Source of the DNA: Edaphocola aurantiacus
GTDB lineage: Bacteria > Bacteroidota > Bacteroidia > Chitinophagales > Chitinophagaceae
NCBI RefSeq assembly: GCF_019797745.1
Contig: NZ_VOSI01000001.1
Coordinates: forward strand, 246,928-310,927
DNA length: 64,000 bases
Direction of reading: 5' to 3'
The position numbers were made by a program, and so were the translations under genes. Positions 41,027 to 50,320 of this stretch are shown piece by piece. Numbering within the stretch: position 1 is the first letter of the stretch; each line of letters begins with the position of its first letter. A model generated the notes under the pieces. The model worked only from the letters and a program-made list of their open reading frames with translations, was not told where the DNA came from and made no database searches.

Positions 41027-43936
41027 TTATTTCAGTAAAGTCAGTTCACCGGAGAATGATCGAACATCGTTATTGAGTAGTCTTACCTTAATCGTATAAT
41101 AATATACACCCTGCTGCTGCAATACTCCTTTACTACTGCCATCCCAGCCCGCATTCACATTGGATGTACTGTACAATATCTGCCCCCAGCGGTTATATAC
41201 ATTAAATTCCAGGAAGGTATACGCACGATCAATACTTAACTGTGGCATGAATACATCATTACGACCATCACCGTTTGGCGTAAAAGCATTGGGCAGTATG
41301 ATTTTCGGATCATAAGGTCTTACCTGTATCGGGATCGTAACAGAATCAGCACAATTATGTCTGCCTACAGCTGCAACCAAAACATTCACCATACCTGGCG
41401 CAAGGGCTTTAAAATTGTTGCTATATGCCGTCTGGTCTGCAAACAAGACAGTGGGCTGCCATTTTGAGATCTCATAAGATTGTCCGGTGCTGCTGGTATT
41501 GATATACACAAACTCATCTTCGTAAGGGTTGGTTACTGTTGCAACAGCATCCAGATCGAAGTTTACAATATCGATATTGATATGGCGAATGATACTGTCA
41601 CAACCATGTACTGTACGTATTGTATCCTGTACATAAACACTTTTGGTATACACTACGCCATTCAGCGTAAGGCGCTTACACGCAAAGGTATCAATGCTGA
41701 TTATAGTAGGATTTTGAGGATATACTTTAATAGTAGCAATGTTATATACACTATCACAGCCCAGGCGGGATAAAAGCGTATCGCTCACAACTGTATCAGC
41801 ATAATAATTCTGTCCTTTATAACGCAGGCTCCCACAGCCTTCCAGCTGTTCATTTACTGTAAGCGGATTGACTGGAACAACGGTAAGGTTGAGGGTAATG
41901 ATGCTATCACAACCCGCGGCATTGATCAGGGTGTCTTTGGCTGTATTATTTGAAGCAGTGTACTGCTGCCCGTTAAACTGGTAGCTGCTACCCTCGCAGA
42001 CAGATGCCTGTACTGTACCATAGGTAACTGGTTTGATCGTCACCATTTTAGTTTTACTCAAAGCACATTGACCAGCAGCAGGAATAAAAGTGTAAGTAGT
42101 TGTATTATTACTGTTCCAGGAGGGCACCCATGTCCCGTTTATTCCATTGACTGAAATTGCCGGCAAAGGACTAGGCGCACCTCCACATAAAGGTAAAATA
42201 GTATCAAATGCAGGTACAATCATCGGTGTGCTCGTAACCGTTACCATTACAGAAGAAGGACTGTAACAATCATTTACCGGATCGTAATAAAATGCAAAAT
42301 AAGTGCCTGAAGCTGCAGCAGCCGGAGTGGCATAAGGTGTACCGGAATGGGTATTATTGGTATACCACTTAAGGCTGATCCCAGGGGCAGCAGTACTTAT
42401 CACAAGATTGCTCAGATTCGTTTTTGTTGCCGGACATACAATGCTGGCAGAATCATTACTAAGAAGCGGTGGATCTCCTGCCGTAGCACAATTAACGGTC
42501 ATTTTATGCACAAATGCATCTTTGCCTCCATTCGACGTTAGCGTATAAACACCACTACCAGGATCAAAATCAGCCGTATTGTTATAGAAACCCGTCAAAT
42601 ATATATTGCCCTGATTGTCCCGCTCAAGACCATTTGCCCAGTCATATCCTGGGCCTCCCATTGATTTGACCCAGATAAGCCCACCTAACGGATTCAGTTT
42701 CTGAACAAAAACATCAGTTTGCCCAGCGGAGACCAGGTTAAGTACAGCCGGCCCCGGATCGAAGTCTGCGATGTAAGCATAATAGCCTGCAGAATATATA
42801 TTACCAGCTGCATCTGTAGTAATTGAAAGCAAATTATCTATATTTTCCCCTCCCATTACCTTAACCCATAGAAAGTTACCTAAGGGATCAAGTTTCATAA
42901 CCATACAATCTCCTCCGTACGTGCTCTGTGAGGTATGAATGGCAGTACCGGGGCCGGGATCAAAGTCAACCGTACCGCTATATGTACCACCAATGATAAT
43001 ATTACCATTAACATCAATTGTGATACATTCACCAACTGACCCACCTGATTGCAGGTTAATGCCTTCTGTTTTTCTAGCCCAGATAAAATTACCAGCCGGA
43101 TCAAATTTAGAAACATATAAATCATATGGCTGTACTGCTGTCATGTTATAAACACCTGGTCCTGGGTCAAAATCTTCTGTGCCTGAAAAGAATCCAGTTG
43201 CATATAAATTTCCCGAAGCATCCAAAGCTATAGAATTGCCAATATAGTGTCCGAGCCCTCCAAGTTTACCTGCCCATAGAAAGTTTCCAGAATTATCAAG
43301 TTTGCAGATAAAAATACTCTGACCATTATTACCGGTAAGATTATAAGTCCCGGCACCGGGATCCGCATCGATAGTTCCTTCATAAAGAAAGCGAATATAA
43401 CAGTTCCCACTTGCATCTGTCAGGATTGTATTACCTGTACCAGAACCAGATCCCATTAAGCCTTTGGCCCAAATGAAATTACCAGATGAATCCAATTTAA
43501 GTACAAAAATGCTTCCCATTCCTGAAAGGTTAAAAACACCTGGTCCGGGGTCAAAATCAACCGTTCCATTATAACAACCCGTAATATATAAATTACCTGT
43601 TGCATCTACAGTAATTGAATAGCCAATTTCTACTACGGTACCATATATGGCTTTAGCCCATTGAAACTCCCCATTGGCATTTAGCTTTGAGATATACATT
43701 GCTGCTCCCCAGGTAGTTTTGACAAGATTATAAACGCCAGGTCCCGGATCGAAATCGGCAGTATATTCAAAAGAACCGGTGGTATATACATTTCCGTTAG
43801 CATCTACAGCTATATCCCGTCCCTCTTCATCACCATTTCCGCCAAGACTTTTCGCCCATTCCAGCTGTACATTTTGTGCATTGGAATGCAATACCACCCC
43901 AAAAAAAATAAAAAATAAAAATATTAATCTCATCAA
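41027..43936 (-). CDS. T9SS-secreted protein with SBBP-type repeats and type B sorting domain
   Basis: 969 residues. Signal peptide LIFLFFIFFGVVLHSNAQ. Residues about 25-480 contain seven repeats, each with a core like DFDPGPGVYNL plus a GNVYTTG-type strand, the form of SBBP beta-propeller repeats. About 490-860 are Ig-like segments rich in Cys pairs (CDSIITLNLTV, CDSVYNIATI). The last 90 residues (LPNAFTPNGDGRNDVF, FNVYNRWGQILY, GVYYYTIKV) are the gliding-motility-associated C-terminal (CHU_C/type B) domain that directs export through the type IX system. Likely a surface adhesin. Confidence 0.92.
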   Translation of the reverse strand: MMRLIFLFFIFFGVVLHSNAQNVQLEWAKSLGGNGDEEGRDIAVDANGNVYTTGSFEYTADFDPGPGVYNLVKTTWGAAMYISKLNANGEFQWAKAIYGTVVEIGYSITVDATGNLYITGCYNGTVDFDPGPGVFNLSGMGSIFVLKLDSSGNFIWAKGLMGSGSGTGNTILTDASGNCYIRFLYEGTIDADPGAGTYNLTGNNGQSIFICKLDNSGNFLWAGKLGGLGHYIGNSIALDASGNLYATGFFSGTEDFDPGPGVYNMTAVQPYDLYVSKFDPAGNFIWARKTEGINLQSGGSVGECITIDVNGNIIIGGTYSGTVDFDPGPGTAIHTSQSTYGGDCMVMKLDPLGNFLWVKVMGGENIDNLLSITTDAAGNIYSAGYYAYIADFDPGPAVLNLVSAGQTDVFVQKLNPLGGLIWVKSMGGPGYDWANGLERDNQGNIYLTGFYNNTADFDPGSGVYTLTSNGGKDAFVHKMTVNCATAGDPPLLSNDSASIVCPATKTNLSNLVISTAAPGISLKWYTNNTHSGTPYATPAAAASGTYFAFYYDPVNDCYSPSSVMVTVTSTPMIVPAFDTILPLCGGAPSPLPAISVNGINGTWVPSWNSNNTTTYTFIPAAGQCALSKTKMVTIKPVTYGTVQASVCEGSSYQFNGQQYTASNNTAKDTLINAAGCDSIITLNLTVVPVNPLTVNEQLEGCGSLRYKGQNYYADTVVSDTLLSRLGCDSVYNIATIKVYPQNPTIISIDTFACKRLTLNGVVYTKSVYVQDTIRTVHGCDSIIRHINIDIVNFDLDAVATVTNPYEDEFVYINTSSTGQSYEISKWQPTVLFADQTAYSNNFKALAPGMVNVLVAAVGRHNCADSVTIPIQVRPYDPKIILPNAFTPNGDGRNDVFMPQLSIDRAYTFLEFNVYNRWGQILYSTSNVNAGWDGSSKGVLQQQGVYYYTIKVRLLNNDVRSFSGELTLLK

Positions 43937-43996
43937 AAGGTGATTTAACTATGCCTACAGTAAAAGTAAGAAAATAAGAAAGGATATAATTAAATT

Positions 43997-44478
43997 AACT
44001 GAGTATCCGCTTAAAGGAAACAAAGTCTAGCATTATGATTTAAGTAGCTTATATCTCTATTGCTACCTTTTGCCTTGATGCAAAAGGTAGCGCCAAAAAA
44101 TCAAGGCTGTATAAATCCCTGGCTAAAAATCAATGTGTCGGCCGGGTCGCAAACCAGACTCGCTGCGCTCAGACAGTGGTTTCCGACTTGATCGACCGAG
44201 CCAATGATTTTATTAACGCCGGATTTATAAGGCCGTTCGAGCGATCTGTTCTGTACGGATCGCTTATTGTTTTCATCACAGCGATAGTCATTTTGGAGTG
44301 GAGCTGCGATCGTTGAGCATCGAACGCATCATACGTTAAGCTCAGGCGATCAATGCACGCAATGGTACAAAATGGTGGTGCTTTGCAATCGCCTTGATGA
44401 AAACAAAGGCATTTTTGGTCCTTTTGTTGCCGGACAAAAGGACGAATAAAATAGTTACCTAAATGCGGATAGTCAGTT
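43997..44478 (+). mobile_element. Dispersed MITE-like repeat, copy C (complete, type copy)
   Basis: 482 bp. Left end AACTGAGTATCCGCTTAAAGG and right end, read inverted, AACTGACTATCCGCATTTAGG are near-perfect terminal inverted repeats. The element is flanked by TAAATT on both sides (43991-43996 and 44479-44484), a 6-bp target duplication. Inside: left hairpin CCTTTTGC/GCAAAAGG (44066-44087), a large branched fold, and right hairpin GTCCTTTTGT/ACAAAAGGAC (44418-44443). No transposase is encoded, so it would depend on one elsewhere in the genome. Confidence 0.88.
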
Positions 44479-44633
44479 TAAATTAATTACAGGCATTAAA
44501 GCACTATATATTTATAGCCGGGAAATATAAAACAGCCTTGAGAAAAAGATGCATCTCCGCTGCAGTTGATATAATAAGAAGCGCTACCCTTCGAGGCTCG
44601 AAGGGTATGTAAAATTATATGAACACTTAATCC
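44479..44633. other. Gene-free stretch with a hairpin downstream of corA
   Basis: The right TAAATT flank of the repeat is followed by AT-rich DNA and an inverted repeat TACCCTTCGAG/CTCGAAGGGTA (44585-44607), 27 nt past the corA stop on the minus strand. It lacks a good T-run, so it is at best a weak terminator. Confidence 0.5.
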
Positions 44634-45533
44634 TTAAAAAATCCGCTTCCGTTTGAACCAGATAAAGATCACCACACAAATAACAGCCATAAGACCGAGT
44701 ACAGCAAAGTAACCATAGCGGGTCTTGAGCTCGGGCATAAAGTCGAAGTTCATGCCGTATATACCCGCGATAAAAGTAAGCGGGAGAAAGAAGGCGGAGA
44801 ATACGGTAAGCAGTTTCATCACCCCATTGGTCTTCTGCGCATCTAGGTTCAGGTAAGAGTTGAGCAGGTTATTCGCATTCTCCCATTCCTCTTCAAAATT
44901 CAGTACGAGGTTGAGTACGGTATCGCGTACATCCTGCATAGGCACTTTCACTGCCTTGGGCATCTCGACCTGGTGCATCACATTCTGTGTAATGAGCAGC
45001 AGCTTCTTGATAATGCGGGTATGTGCTTTCTGAAAATATAATTCTTCGAGTGATACTTTGGCCCGCGTACGCAGGAAAATCGTGCGCTCCAGGTGTTCAT
45101 TACGTTCCGATAGCACCAGGCTGGGCTTATCGTAGGTACGCAGGATTTTATGAATGAGGTATATAATCAATAACTCAGACTGGGCAAATTGCTGGGGTTT
45201 GACATTGGTCAGGAAGTCAAAATCGGCACGGTGAATGGTGATCACCATTTGCGGATTGTAAAAGAAAGCGACCTTATTGGTGATATCTGTAATCGAATTG
45301 CTCTTGTAATGAAAGGCATGGGTATAGGCACGCAGAATGAGGAAGTGATAGTCATCTCCCTTTTCATACTTCGGAAGGTGACCTGCTTCCAGGCTATCTT
45401 TTACCTGATAATAATCCAGTCCGTACATTTTGGCAATACCATCCAGATCCTCTTTCTGAGGGTCTTTAATATCGATCCACTTAAAGTTTCCGTACACCTT
45501 TTCGGTATACGCACAGGAGAATGGTACGGCCAT
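44634..45533 (-). CDS. corA: CorA family magnesium/divalent cation transporter
   Basis: 299 residues from the ATG at 45533; a GTG directly before it is the alternative. Long N-terminal cytoplasmic funnel domain, then two C-terminal membrane helices: LLTVFSAFFLPLTFIAGIYGMNF, which carries the diagnostic GMN filter motif, and YFAVLGLMAVICVVIFIW. The basic tail FKRKRIF is typical. It is 40 nt downstream of the hexosaminidase gene on the same strand and may be the last gene of that operon. Confidence 0.94.
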   Translation of the reverse strand: MAVPFSCAYTEKVYGNFKWIDIKDPQKEDLDGIAKMYGLDYYQVKDSLEAGHLPKYEKGDDYHFLILRAYTHAFHYKSNSITDITNKVAFFYNPQMVITIHRADFDFLTNVKPQQFAQSELLIIYLIHKILRTYDKPSLVLSERNEHLERTIFLRTRAKVSLEELYFQKAHTRIIKKLLLITQNVMHQVEMPKAVKVPMQDVRDTVLNLVLNFEEEWENANNLLNSYLNLDAQKTNGVMKLLTVFSAFFLPLTFIAGIYGMNFDFMPELKTRYGYFAVLGLMAVICVVIFIWFKRKRIF

Positions 45534-45573
45534 CACAATATCTTTTTAGGTCAGGTATAGTTTAAAACAGTAA

Positions 45574-46725
45574 TTACTGTAATAGCTTTAATTTAATCAT
45601 ACGTTTTACGGAAGCCTCAAACTGCTTGCCCAATGCAGAGCCTTTGGTAATCTCTGCTGCAATGAGTCTGTTGAGTTTGGCGGGATCTGCCGGCATCAAA
45701 ACCAGGTCCACGCCTGCTTTGGCCGCTTCCCAGTCTGCATCCGGAAAGTTTTTGGAGGCCTGCATATTCATGGCATCGGTAGTGATAATGCCTTTAAAGT
45801 CCATTTTATCCCGCAGCAATTCGGTTACAATTTTACGTGAAGTAGTAGCGGGACGATCATTTTCGGTATTAAAACCTTCCGGATTATTGCGCACGGAAAT
45901 ATGTCCTACCATAACAAATACCGGTTTAGACTGGTTCATTACTTTTTCAAAAGTAGCCAGCTCGGTCATCTTGCCATTGATAAATACCGATTGCTTATGG
46001 GTATCTCCGGTAACGGCACCATGCCCGGGAAAATGCTTAATGGTAGCGGCTTTCCCGTCTTTCTGGGTCTCATCGATAAAAACGCCTGCCTGTTTCATGA
46101 TTAAGGCCGGGTCATTACCAAAAGAGCGCTTGTTGATGATTGCAGCATTCTTAGCGATATCTACAATCGGCGCAAAGTTGATGCTGATACCGATTTCATC
46201 CATCAGGTGATTGATCGTATCTACTGAAGCACGTACGGCATCTTCTGTTTTCAGATTGGCCGTGGCATCCATCTTAGGTTGTCCGGGAAATTTATTGTGC
46301 AGTAAAGTAGGTTCACAGTCACAGGCAAACAGGGGTACCAGCCCTTCTATTTCATAACCAACCAGCTCATCATGCTGCTTAATGAATTGGTCACGTGTAC
46401 CTTTCAGAAACAAAACGTTAGCTGCATTCTGTGCCTGGACACTGGTCTTTACGGTAGTTGCATAAGGATAACCCAGCGTTTCGCTGGAGGCTACCATAAT
46501 CATTTGCGCGGCACGTTGCTGTGGGGTCATGGCTGCATACAGCTCCTCTACCCGCTTGTCTATGGCGGCATTAGCAGCGTAGTAGCGACTACCGATATCT
46601 TCGGGTGTACGCTTTTTTATGATCATCGGCTCGTTGCCGGTATTCTTATGTTTAGCAGTCGACTGTCCGTTACAGGCCAGGGCCAGAGAAGACAGTGCTG
46701 TGAGGAGCAGGGCAGATTTTACCAT
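45574..46725 (-). CDS. Beta-N-acetylhexosaminidase (GH3), lipoprotein
   Basis: 383 residues. Lipoprotein signal with lipobox LALACNGQ. The GH3 catalytic domain is clear: IKHFPGHGAVTGDTH carries the NagZ-type motif with the His general acid/base, and GIITTDAMNMQA carries the nucleophile Asp. NagZ-type enzymes cut GlcNAc from peptidoglycan fragments. The lipid anchor places it outside the cytoplasm, unlike enterobacterial NagZ. It starts 12 nt after the symporter stop, suggesting a joined role in taking up released sugar or muropeptide. Confidence 0.9.
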   Translation of the reverse strand: MVKSALLLTALSSLALACNGQSTAKHKNTGNEPMIIKKRTPEDIGSRYYAANAAIDKRVEELYAAMTPQQRAAQMIMVASSETLGYPYATTVKTSVQAQNAANVLFLKGTRDQFIKQHDELVGYEIEGLVPLFACDCEPTLLHNKFPGQPKMDATANLKTEDAVRASVDTINHLMDEIGISINFAPIVDIAKNAAIINKRSFGNDPALIMKQAGVFIDETQKDGKAATIKHFPGHGAVTGDTHKQSVFINGKMTELATFEKVMNQSKPVFVMVGHISVRNNPEGFNTENDRPATTSRKIVTELLRDKMDFKGIITTDAMNMQASKNFPDADWEAAKAGVDLVLMPADPAKLNRLIAAEITKGSALGKQFEASVKRMIKLKLLQ

Positions 46726-46737
46726 AATTAATATATG

Positions 46738-48429
46738 CTATGCAGTTTTGAGATTCTTTTTCAAACCGGCCTGTATCATCAGGGCGATCAGGATTACCAA
46801 CAGGGATCCTATTACATTAAACCACAAAAAGCCTACAACGTTTAATTTATAAATAATAAAGATAAGGACTTCCGAAATAACCGCCGCCAGGAATACCGCT
46901 CTTCCTGAGACAGATTTGAGGAAGAAGGCAACCAGGAATATACCCAGTATCACGCCATAGAACAGGCTGCCCAGTTCATTTACCGCCTCGATCAAAGAAC
47001 CCATACGGGTTGCAAACATGGCTACCAGGATACTGAATATACCCCAGAGTAAGGTGTATAGCCTTGCCCAGCGCAGCTCCTGCTTGTCGGTCATTTTCTT
47101 ATGAGATAATAATAGATGAACATCTAACAGCGTACTGGAGGACAGCGCATGCAGGGCAGCTGATATGGAGCCCCAACTAGCCAGGAATACTACGGCGAAC
47201 AACAGTCCTATCATCCCTACCGGCAGATAGTTGCGTACAAAGTGGAGGAAGATATAATTGGTATCATTAGCCTCCGCCGCAACCTGGTTTTTATCCACCA
47301 TATCCCGGAAACGGGCACGGCTTTGTTCAATCTCTTTCTGCGTTTGTTGCAACAAATTCAGGTTATGACTTATGGCATTAGGATTAGGGGTATTGCGCAA
47401 AGCCACTGCAGTAGTGGCCCGCAGGGCTTGCTGCTCAGTAAGCATATTATACTGTATCGCCAGATCGGCATAGTCTGCCGGTGCTGCTTTCTGGGTAAGG
47501 GCTACAGCCTTCTCATTAAATGAGATGGGTGCTTTCTGTATCGAATAAAATGCAAACAATAAAGCGCCCAACAGCAAGATGAGGAATTGCATCGGGATCT
47601 TTACCATCCCGTTCATCAGCAAACCCAGCCGGCTGTCCCGCATATCCTTAGCAGATATATAACGCCCCACCTGGCTCTGATCGGTTCCGAAATAAGACAA
47701 GGCCAGGAAAAAGCCTCCGATAATTCCGCTCCAGATATTGTATTTATCTTTTATAGAAAAGTCGGTCGTGATGACATTAAGTTTGCCAGCCTTTCCTGCA
47801 AGATATAAGGCATCACCAAACCCAACGCCTTTGGGCATAGCCTGTACCAGCAGGTAGCCTGCAAAGGCCATAGAACTGATGATGATGATGAATTGTATTT
47901 TCTGTGTCTGCGCAATAGCCTTGGCCCCGCCGGTATAGGTATAGATGATCAACAATCCGCCTACCAGTACATTGGTCAGGTAGATATTCATATCTAATAT
48001 GGAGGATAGGATAATGGAGGGTGCGTATACACTGATGCCGGTTGATACGCCCCGGGAAAACAGGAATAACATACCGGTAAGCAAACGTGTATTGCGACCG
48101 AAGCGTTGCTCCAGATATTCGTAAGCGGTATTCACATTCAGCCTTCGGAATATAGGAACAAAAACGGCCGAGATTACGATCATGGCCAGCGGCAGACCGA
48201 AGTAGTACTGCACAAAACGCATACCATCGGTATAGGCCTGTCCCGGACCGGAGAGAAAGGTAATAGCACTGGCTTGTGTGGCCATAATACCCAGCAGTAC
48301 AGTGTACCAGGGCATTTGCCTTCCGGCCATGATATAAGATTCGCGGCCTGCTCCCCTACTCTGGTACAGTCCATATATAATAATGGCCATAAGGCTGCCG
48401 ATCATAATGATCCAGTCTATATAACTCAT
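46738..48429 (-). CDS. Sodium:solute symporter (SSS family)
   Basis: 563 residues from the ATG at 48429. A longer frame to 48600 was rejected because a 41-codon gene overlaps it and its ATGA stop/start overlaps this ATG. About 13 helices; AMAIIIYGLY-type first helix, YTYTGGAKAIAQTQ and SAITFLSGPGQAYTDG are SSS features (SGLT-like sodium site region). A roughly 100-residue cytoplasmic loop near residues 340-440 interrupts the helices. It probably imports a sugar or amino-sugar; the hexosaminidase next door suggests the latter. Confidence 0.9.
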   Translation of the reverse strand: MSYIDWIIMIGSLMAIIIYGLYQSRGAGRESYIMAGRQMPWYTVLLGIMATQASAITFLSGPGQAYTDGMRFVQYYFGLPLAMIVISAVFVPIFRRLNVNTAYEYLEQRFGRNTRLLTGMLFLFSRGVSTGISVYAPSIILSSILDMNIYLTNVLVGGLLIIYTYTGGAKAIAQTQKIQFIIIISSMAFAGYLLVQAMPKGVGFGDALYLAGKAGKLNVITTDFSIKDKYNIWSGIIGGFFLALSYFGTDQSQVGRYISAKDMRDSRLGLLMNGMVKIPMQFLILLLGALLFAFYSIQKAPISFNEKAVALTQKAAPADYADLAIQYNMLTEQQALRATTAVALRNTPNPNAISHNLNLLQQTQKEIEQSRARFRDMVDKNQVAAEANDTNYIFLHFVRNYLPVGMIGLLFAVVFLASWGSISAALHALSSSTLLDVHLLLSHKKMTDKQELRWARLYTLLWGIFSILVAMFATRMGSLIEAVNELGSLFYGVILGIFLVAFFLKSVSGRAVFLAAVISEVLIFIIYKLNVVGFLWFNVIGSLLVILIALMIQAGLKKNLKTA

Positions 48430-48551
48430 TTGTACATTCGGGTAAAAAGGGTGAACAATAAGATCAGTATGGCCAGCCACAGGATAAGGGCCAGGTACCA
48501 GCTGCGCCAGTAACGACGCTCTTTCATCTGTCCGGGATCTATTGTTTTCAT
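48426..48551 (-). CDS. 41-residue membrane protein, translationally coupled to the symporter
   Basis: ATG at 48551, stop TGA at 48426-48428 overlapping the symporter ATG as ATGA. The peptide has a charged start (MKTIDPGQMKERRYWRSWY) and then one hydrophobic helix (LALILWLAILILLFTLFTRM) ending YK. Single-span subunits like this commonly precede SSS and other sodium symporters and may act as accessory subunits. It is too short for a usual ORF cut-off. Confidence 0.72.
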   Translation of the reverse strand: MKTIDPGQMKERRYWRSWYLALILWLAILILLFTLFTRMYK

Positions 48552-48642
48552 GTATCGGATATCGTTCCTGCAAACCTAATCCTTTTATGCTAGGCTGCAA
48601 AAGGCTTCATGCAAAATTATTGTTGGTTTACCCTGAATTAAT

Positions 48643-48650
48643 TACTTTTG
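48643..48650 (+). promoter_or_regulatory. -7 promoter element of lpdA
   Basis: TACTTTTG, with a TTG about 20 nt upstream (48620-48622). Confidence 0.6.
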
Positions 48651-48706
48651 TGCGATCAATTTCGAGAAAGTACATTATTTAATATACCAAAAACAATTTT
48701 ATTACT

Positions 48707-50113
48707 ATGGCATACGATGTAATCGTAGTAGGTAGCGGTCCTGGGGGTTATGTAGCCGCCATTCGTGCTGCACAATTAGGTTTTAAAACAGCAATCGTTG
48801 AACGTGAGAACCTGGGTGGTATCTGCTTAAACTGGGGTTGTATCCCTACTAAAGCGTTACTGAAATCAGCACAGGTGTTTGAATACATCAGCCACGCACA
48901 AGACTACGGTGTGTCTGTAGAAGGTGCTAAGCATGACTTCGAAGCCATCATTAAACGTAGCCGTGGTGTTGCAGATAAGATGAGCAAGGGTATTCAGTTC
49001 CTGATGAAAAAGAATAAAATTGAGGTTATCAATGGTTTTGGTAAACTGAATGCAAATAAAGAACTGGAAGTTACTGCTGCTGATGGTAGCGTAACCAAAC
49101 ATACTGCAAAACATATCGTACTGGCTACAGGTGCACGCAGCCGCGAGTTACCTGCCCTGCCTATCGATGGTAAAAAAATCATTGGTTACAGAGAGGCCTT
49201 AACACTGCCTACACAACCTAAATCTATGATCGTTGTAGGTTCTGGTGCCATCGGAGTAGAGTTTGCTTACTTCTATAGTGCTTTAGGTACTAAAGTAACG
49301 ATCGTTGAATTCATGGACAGAATCGTACCTGTTGAAGATGCGGATATCTCTAAAGAACTGGAGAAATCTTTCAAGAAAAAAGGTATCGAAGTTATGACTT
49401 CATCTTCTGTAGAGAAAGCTGATATCAGCGGCGAAGGCGTAAAAGCTACTGTGAAAACAGCTACCGGAGAGATCACCCTGGAAGCAGAGATTTTATTATC
49501 TGCTGCAGGTGTAAGCACTAACATCGAGAACATCGGTCTGGAAAGCCTGAACATTGCTACTGATAAAGGTCGCGTAACTGTTGACCCTTACTACAAAACA
49601 AATGTAGACGGTATCTATGCTATCGGTGACATCGTTCCTGGTCAGGCTCTGGCACACGTTGCGATGAAAGAAGCGGTAATCTGTATCGAAACTATCGCAC
49701 ATAAAGAAGGTAAGTTTGCACACGTACCTGCGGTATTAGACTACGGTAATGTACCAGGTTGTACTTACTGCAGCCCTGAGATCGCTTCTGTAGGTATGAC
49801 GGAGAAGGCAGCTAAAGAAGCTGGTTACGAAGTTAAAGTGGGTAAATTCCCATTCTCTGCTTCCGGTAAAGCTAGCGCTGCCGGTGCAACAGAAGGTTTC
49901 GTAAAAGTAGTTATTGATGCTAAATACGGTGAGTGGTTAGGTTGTCATATGATCGGTGCTAATGTAACTGAGATCATTGCGGAAACGGTAACTGCACGCA
50001 AACTGGAGACTACCTACCATGAGCAATTAGACACTATCTTCCCTCACCCTACGATGAGCGAAGCAGTGAAAGATGCTATCGAAGTAGCTTTAGGCGAAGC
50101 AATTCACCTGTAG
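48707..50113 (+). CDS. lpdA: Dihydrolipoyl dehydrogenase
   Basis: 468 residues. FAD-binding GSGPGGYVAAIRAAQLG at the front; redox disulfide GGICLNWGCIPTKALL; NAD-binding GSGAIGVEFAYFYSALG; the C-terminal dimer domain contributes HPTMSEAVKDAI with the catalytic His-Glu pair. It re-oxidises the lipoyl groups of 2-oxo-acid dehydrogenase or glycine-cleavage complexes. Codons are of the highly expressed type. It stands alone between its own promoter and terminator. Confidence 0.97.
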   Translation: MAYDVIVVGSGPGGYVAAIRAAQLGFKTAIVERENLGGICLNWGCIPTKALLKSAQVFEYISHAQDYGVSVEGAKHDFEAIIKRSRGVADKMSKGIQFLMKKNKIEVINGFGKLNANKELEVTAADGSVTKHTAKHIVLATGARSRELPALPIDGKKIIGYREALTLPTQPKSMIVVGSGAIGVEFAYFYSALGTKVTIVEFMDRIVPVEDADISKELEKSFKKKGIEVMTSSSVEKADISGEGVKATVKTATGEITLEAEILLSAAGVSTNIENIGLESLNIATDKGRVTVDPYYKTNVDGIYAIGDIVPGQALAHVAMKEAVICIETIAHKEGKFAHVPAVLDYGNVPGCTYCSPEIASVGMTEKAAKEAGYEVKVGKFPFSASGKASAAGATEGFVKVVIDAKYGEWLGCHMIGANVTEIIAETVTARKLETTYHEQLDTIFPHPTMSEAVKDAIEVALGEAIHL

Positions 50114-50136
50114 TAAAAATTTTACACAAATATTAT

Positions 50137-50170
50137 AAAAGGGGCGATGTTACATACATCGCCCCTTTTT
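50137..50170 (+). terminator. Terminator after lpdA
   Basis: AAAAGGGGCGATGT and ACATCGCCCCTTTTT, a 13-14 bp stem with a 5-nt loop. Confidence 0.92.
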
Positions 50171-50269
50171 GCTGTAATATATATCCACAAAGGCTATTGC
50201 CTATATATAGTGTTTATATCACATATAATATATAAGTTAAAGATATATAATTATTTCACAAAATAATAC

Positions 50270-50277
50270 TAATTTTG
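50270..50277 (+). promoter_or_regulatory. -7 promoter element of the giant surface-protein gene
   Basis: TAATTTTG, 43 nt before the ATG at 50321. Confidence 0.5.
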
Positions 50278-50320
50278 AAGTATGAAACATTAGTTCTACA
50301 CAACTTAAAGTAATGAATGT

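Noticed and set aside
41027-43936. Regular DNA periodicity that could be mistaken for tandem repeats or a CRISPR array.
   Set aside because: The periodicity matches the protein repeat (DFDPGPG units) in one open reading frame; spacing and bases vary and there are no identical short direct repeats with unique spacers.
48430-48600. Extended N-terminus of the symporter frame to 48600.
   Set aside because: The extra 57 residues are not symporter-like and overlap a better 41-codon gene with an ATGA junction at the chosen start.
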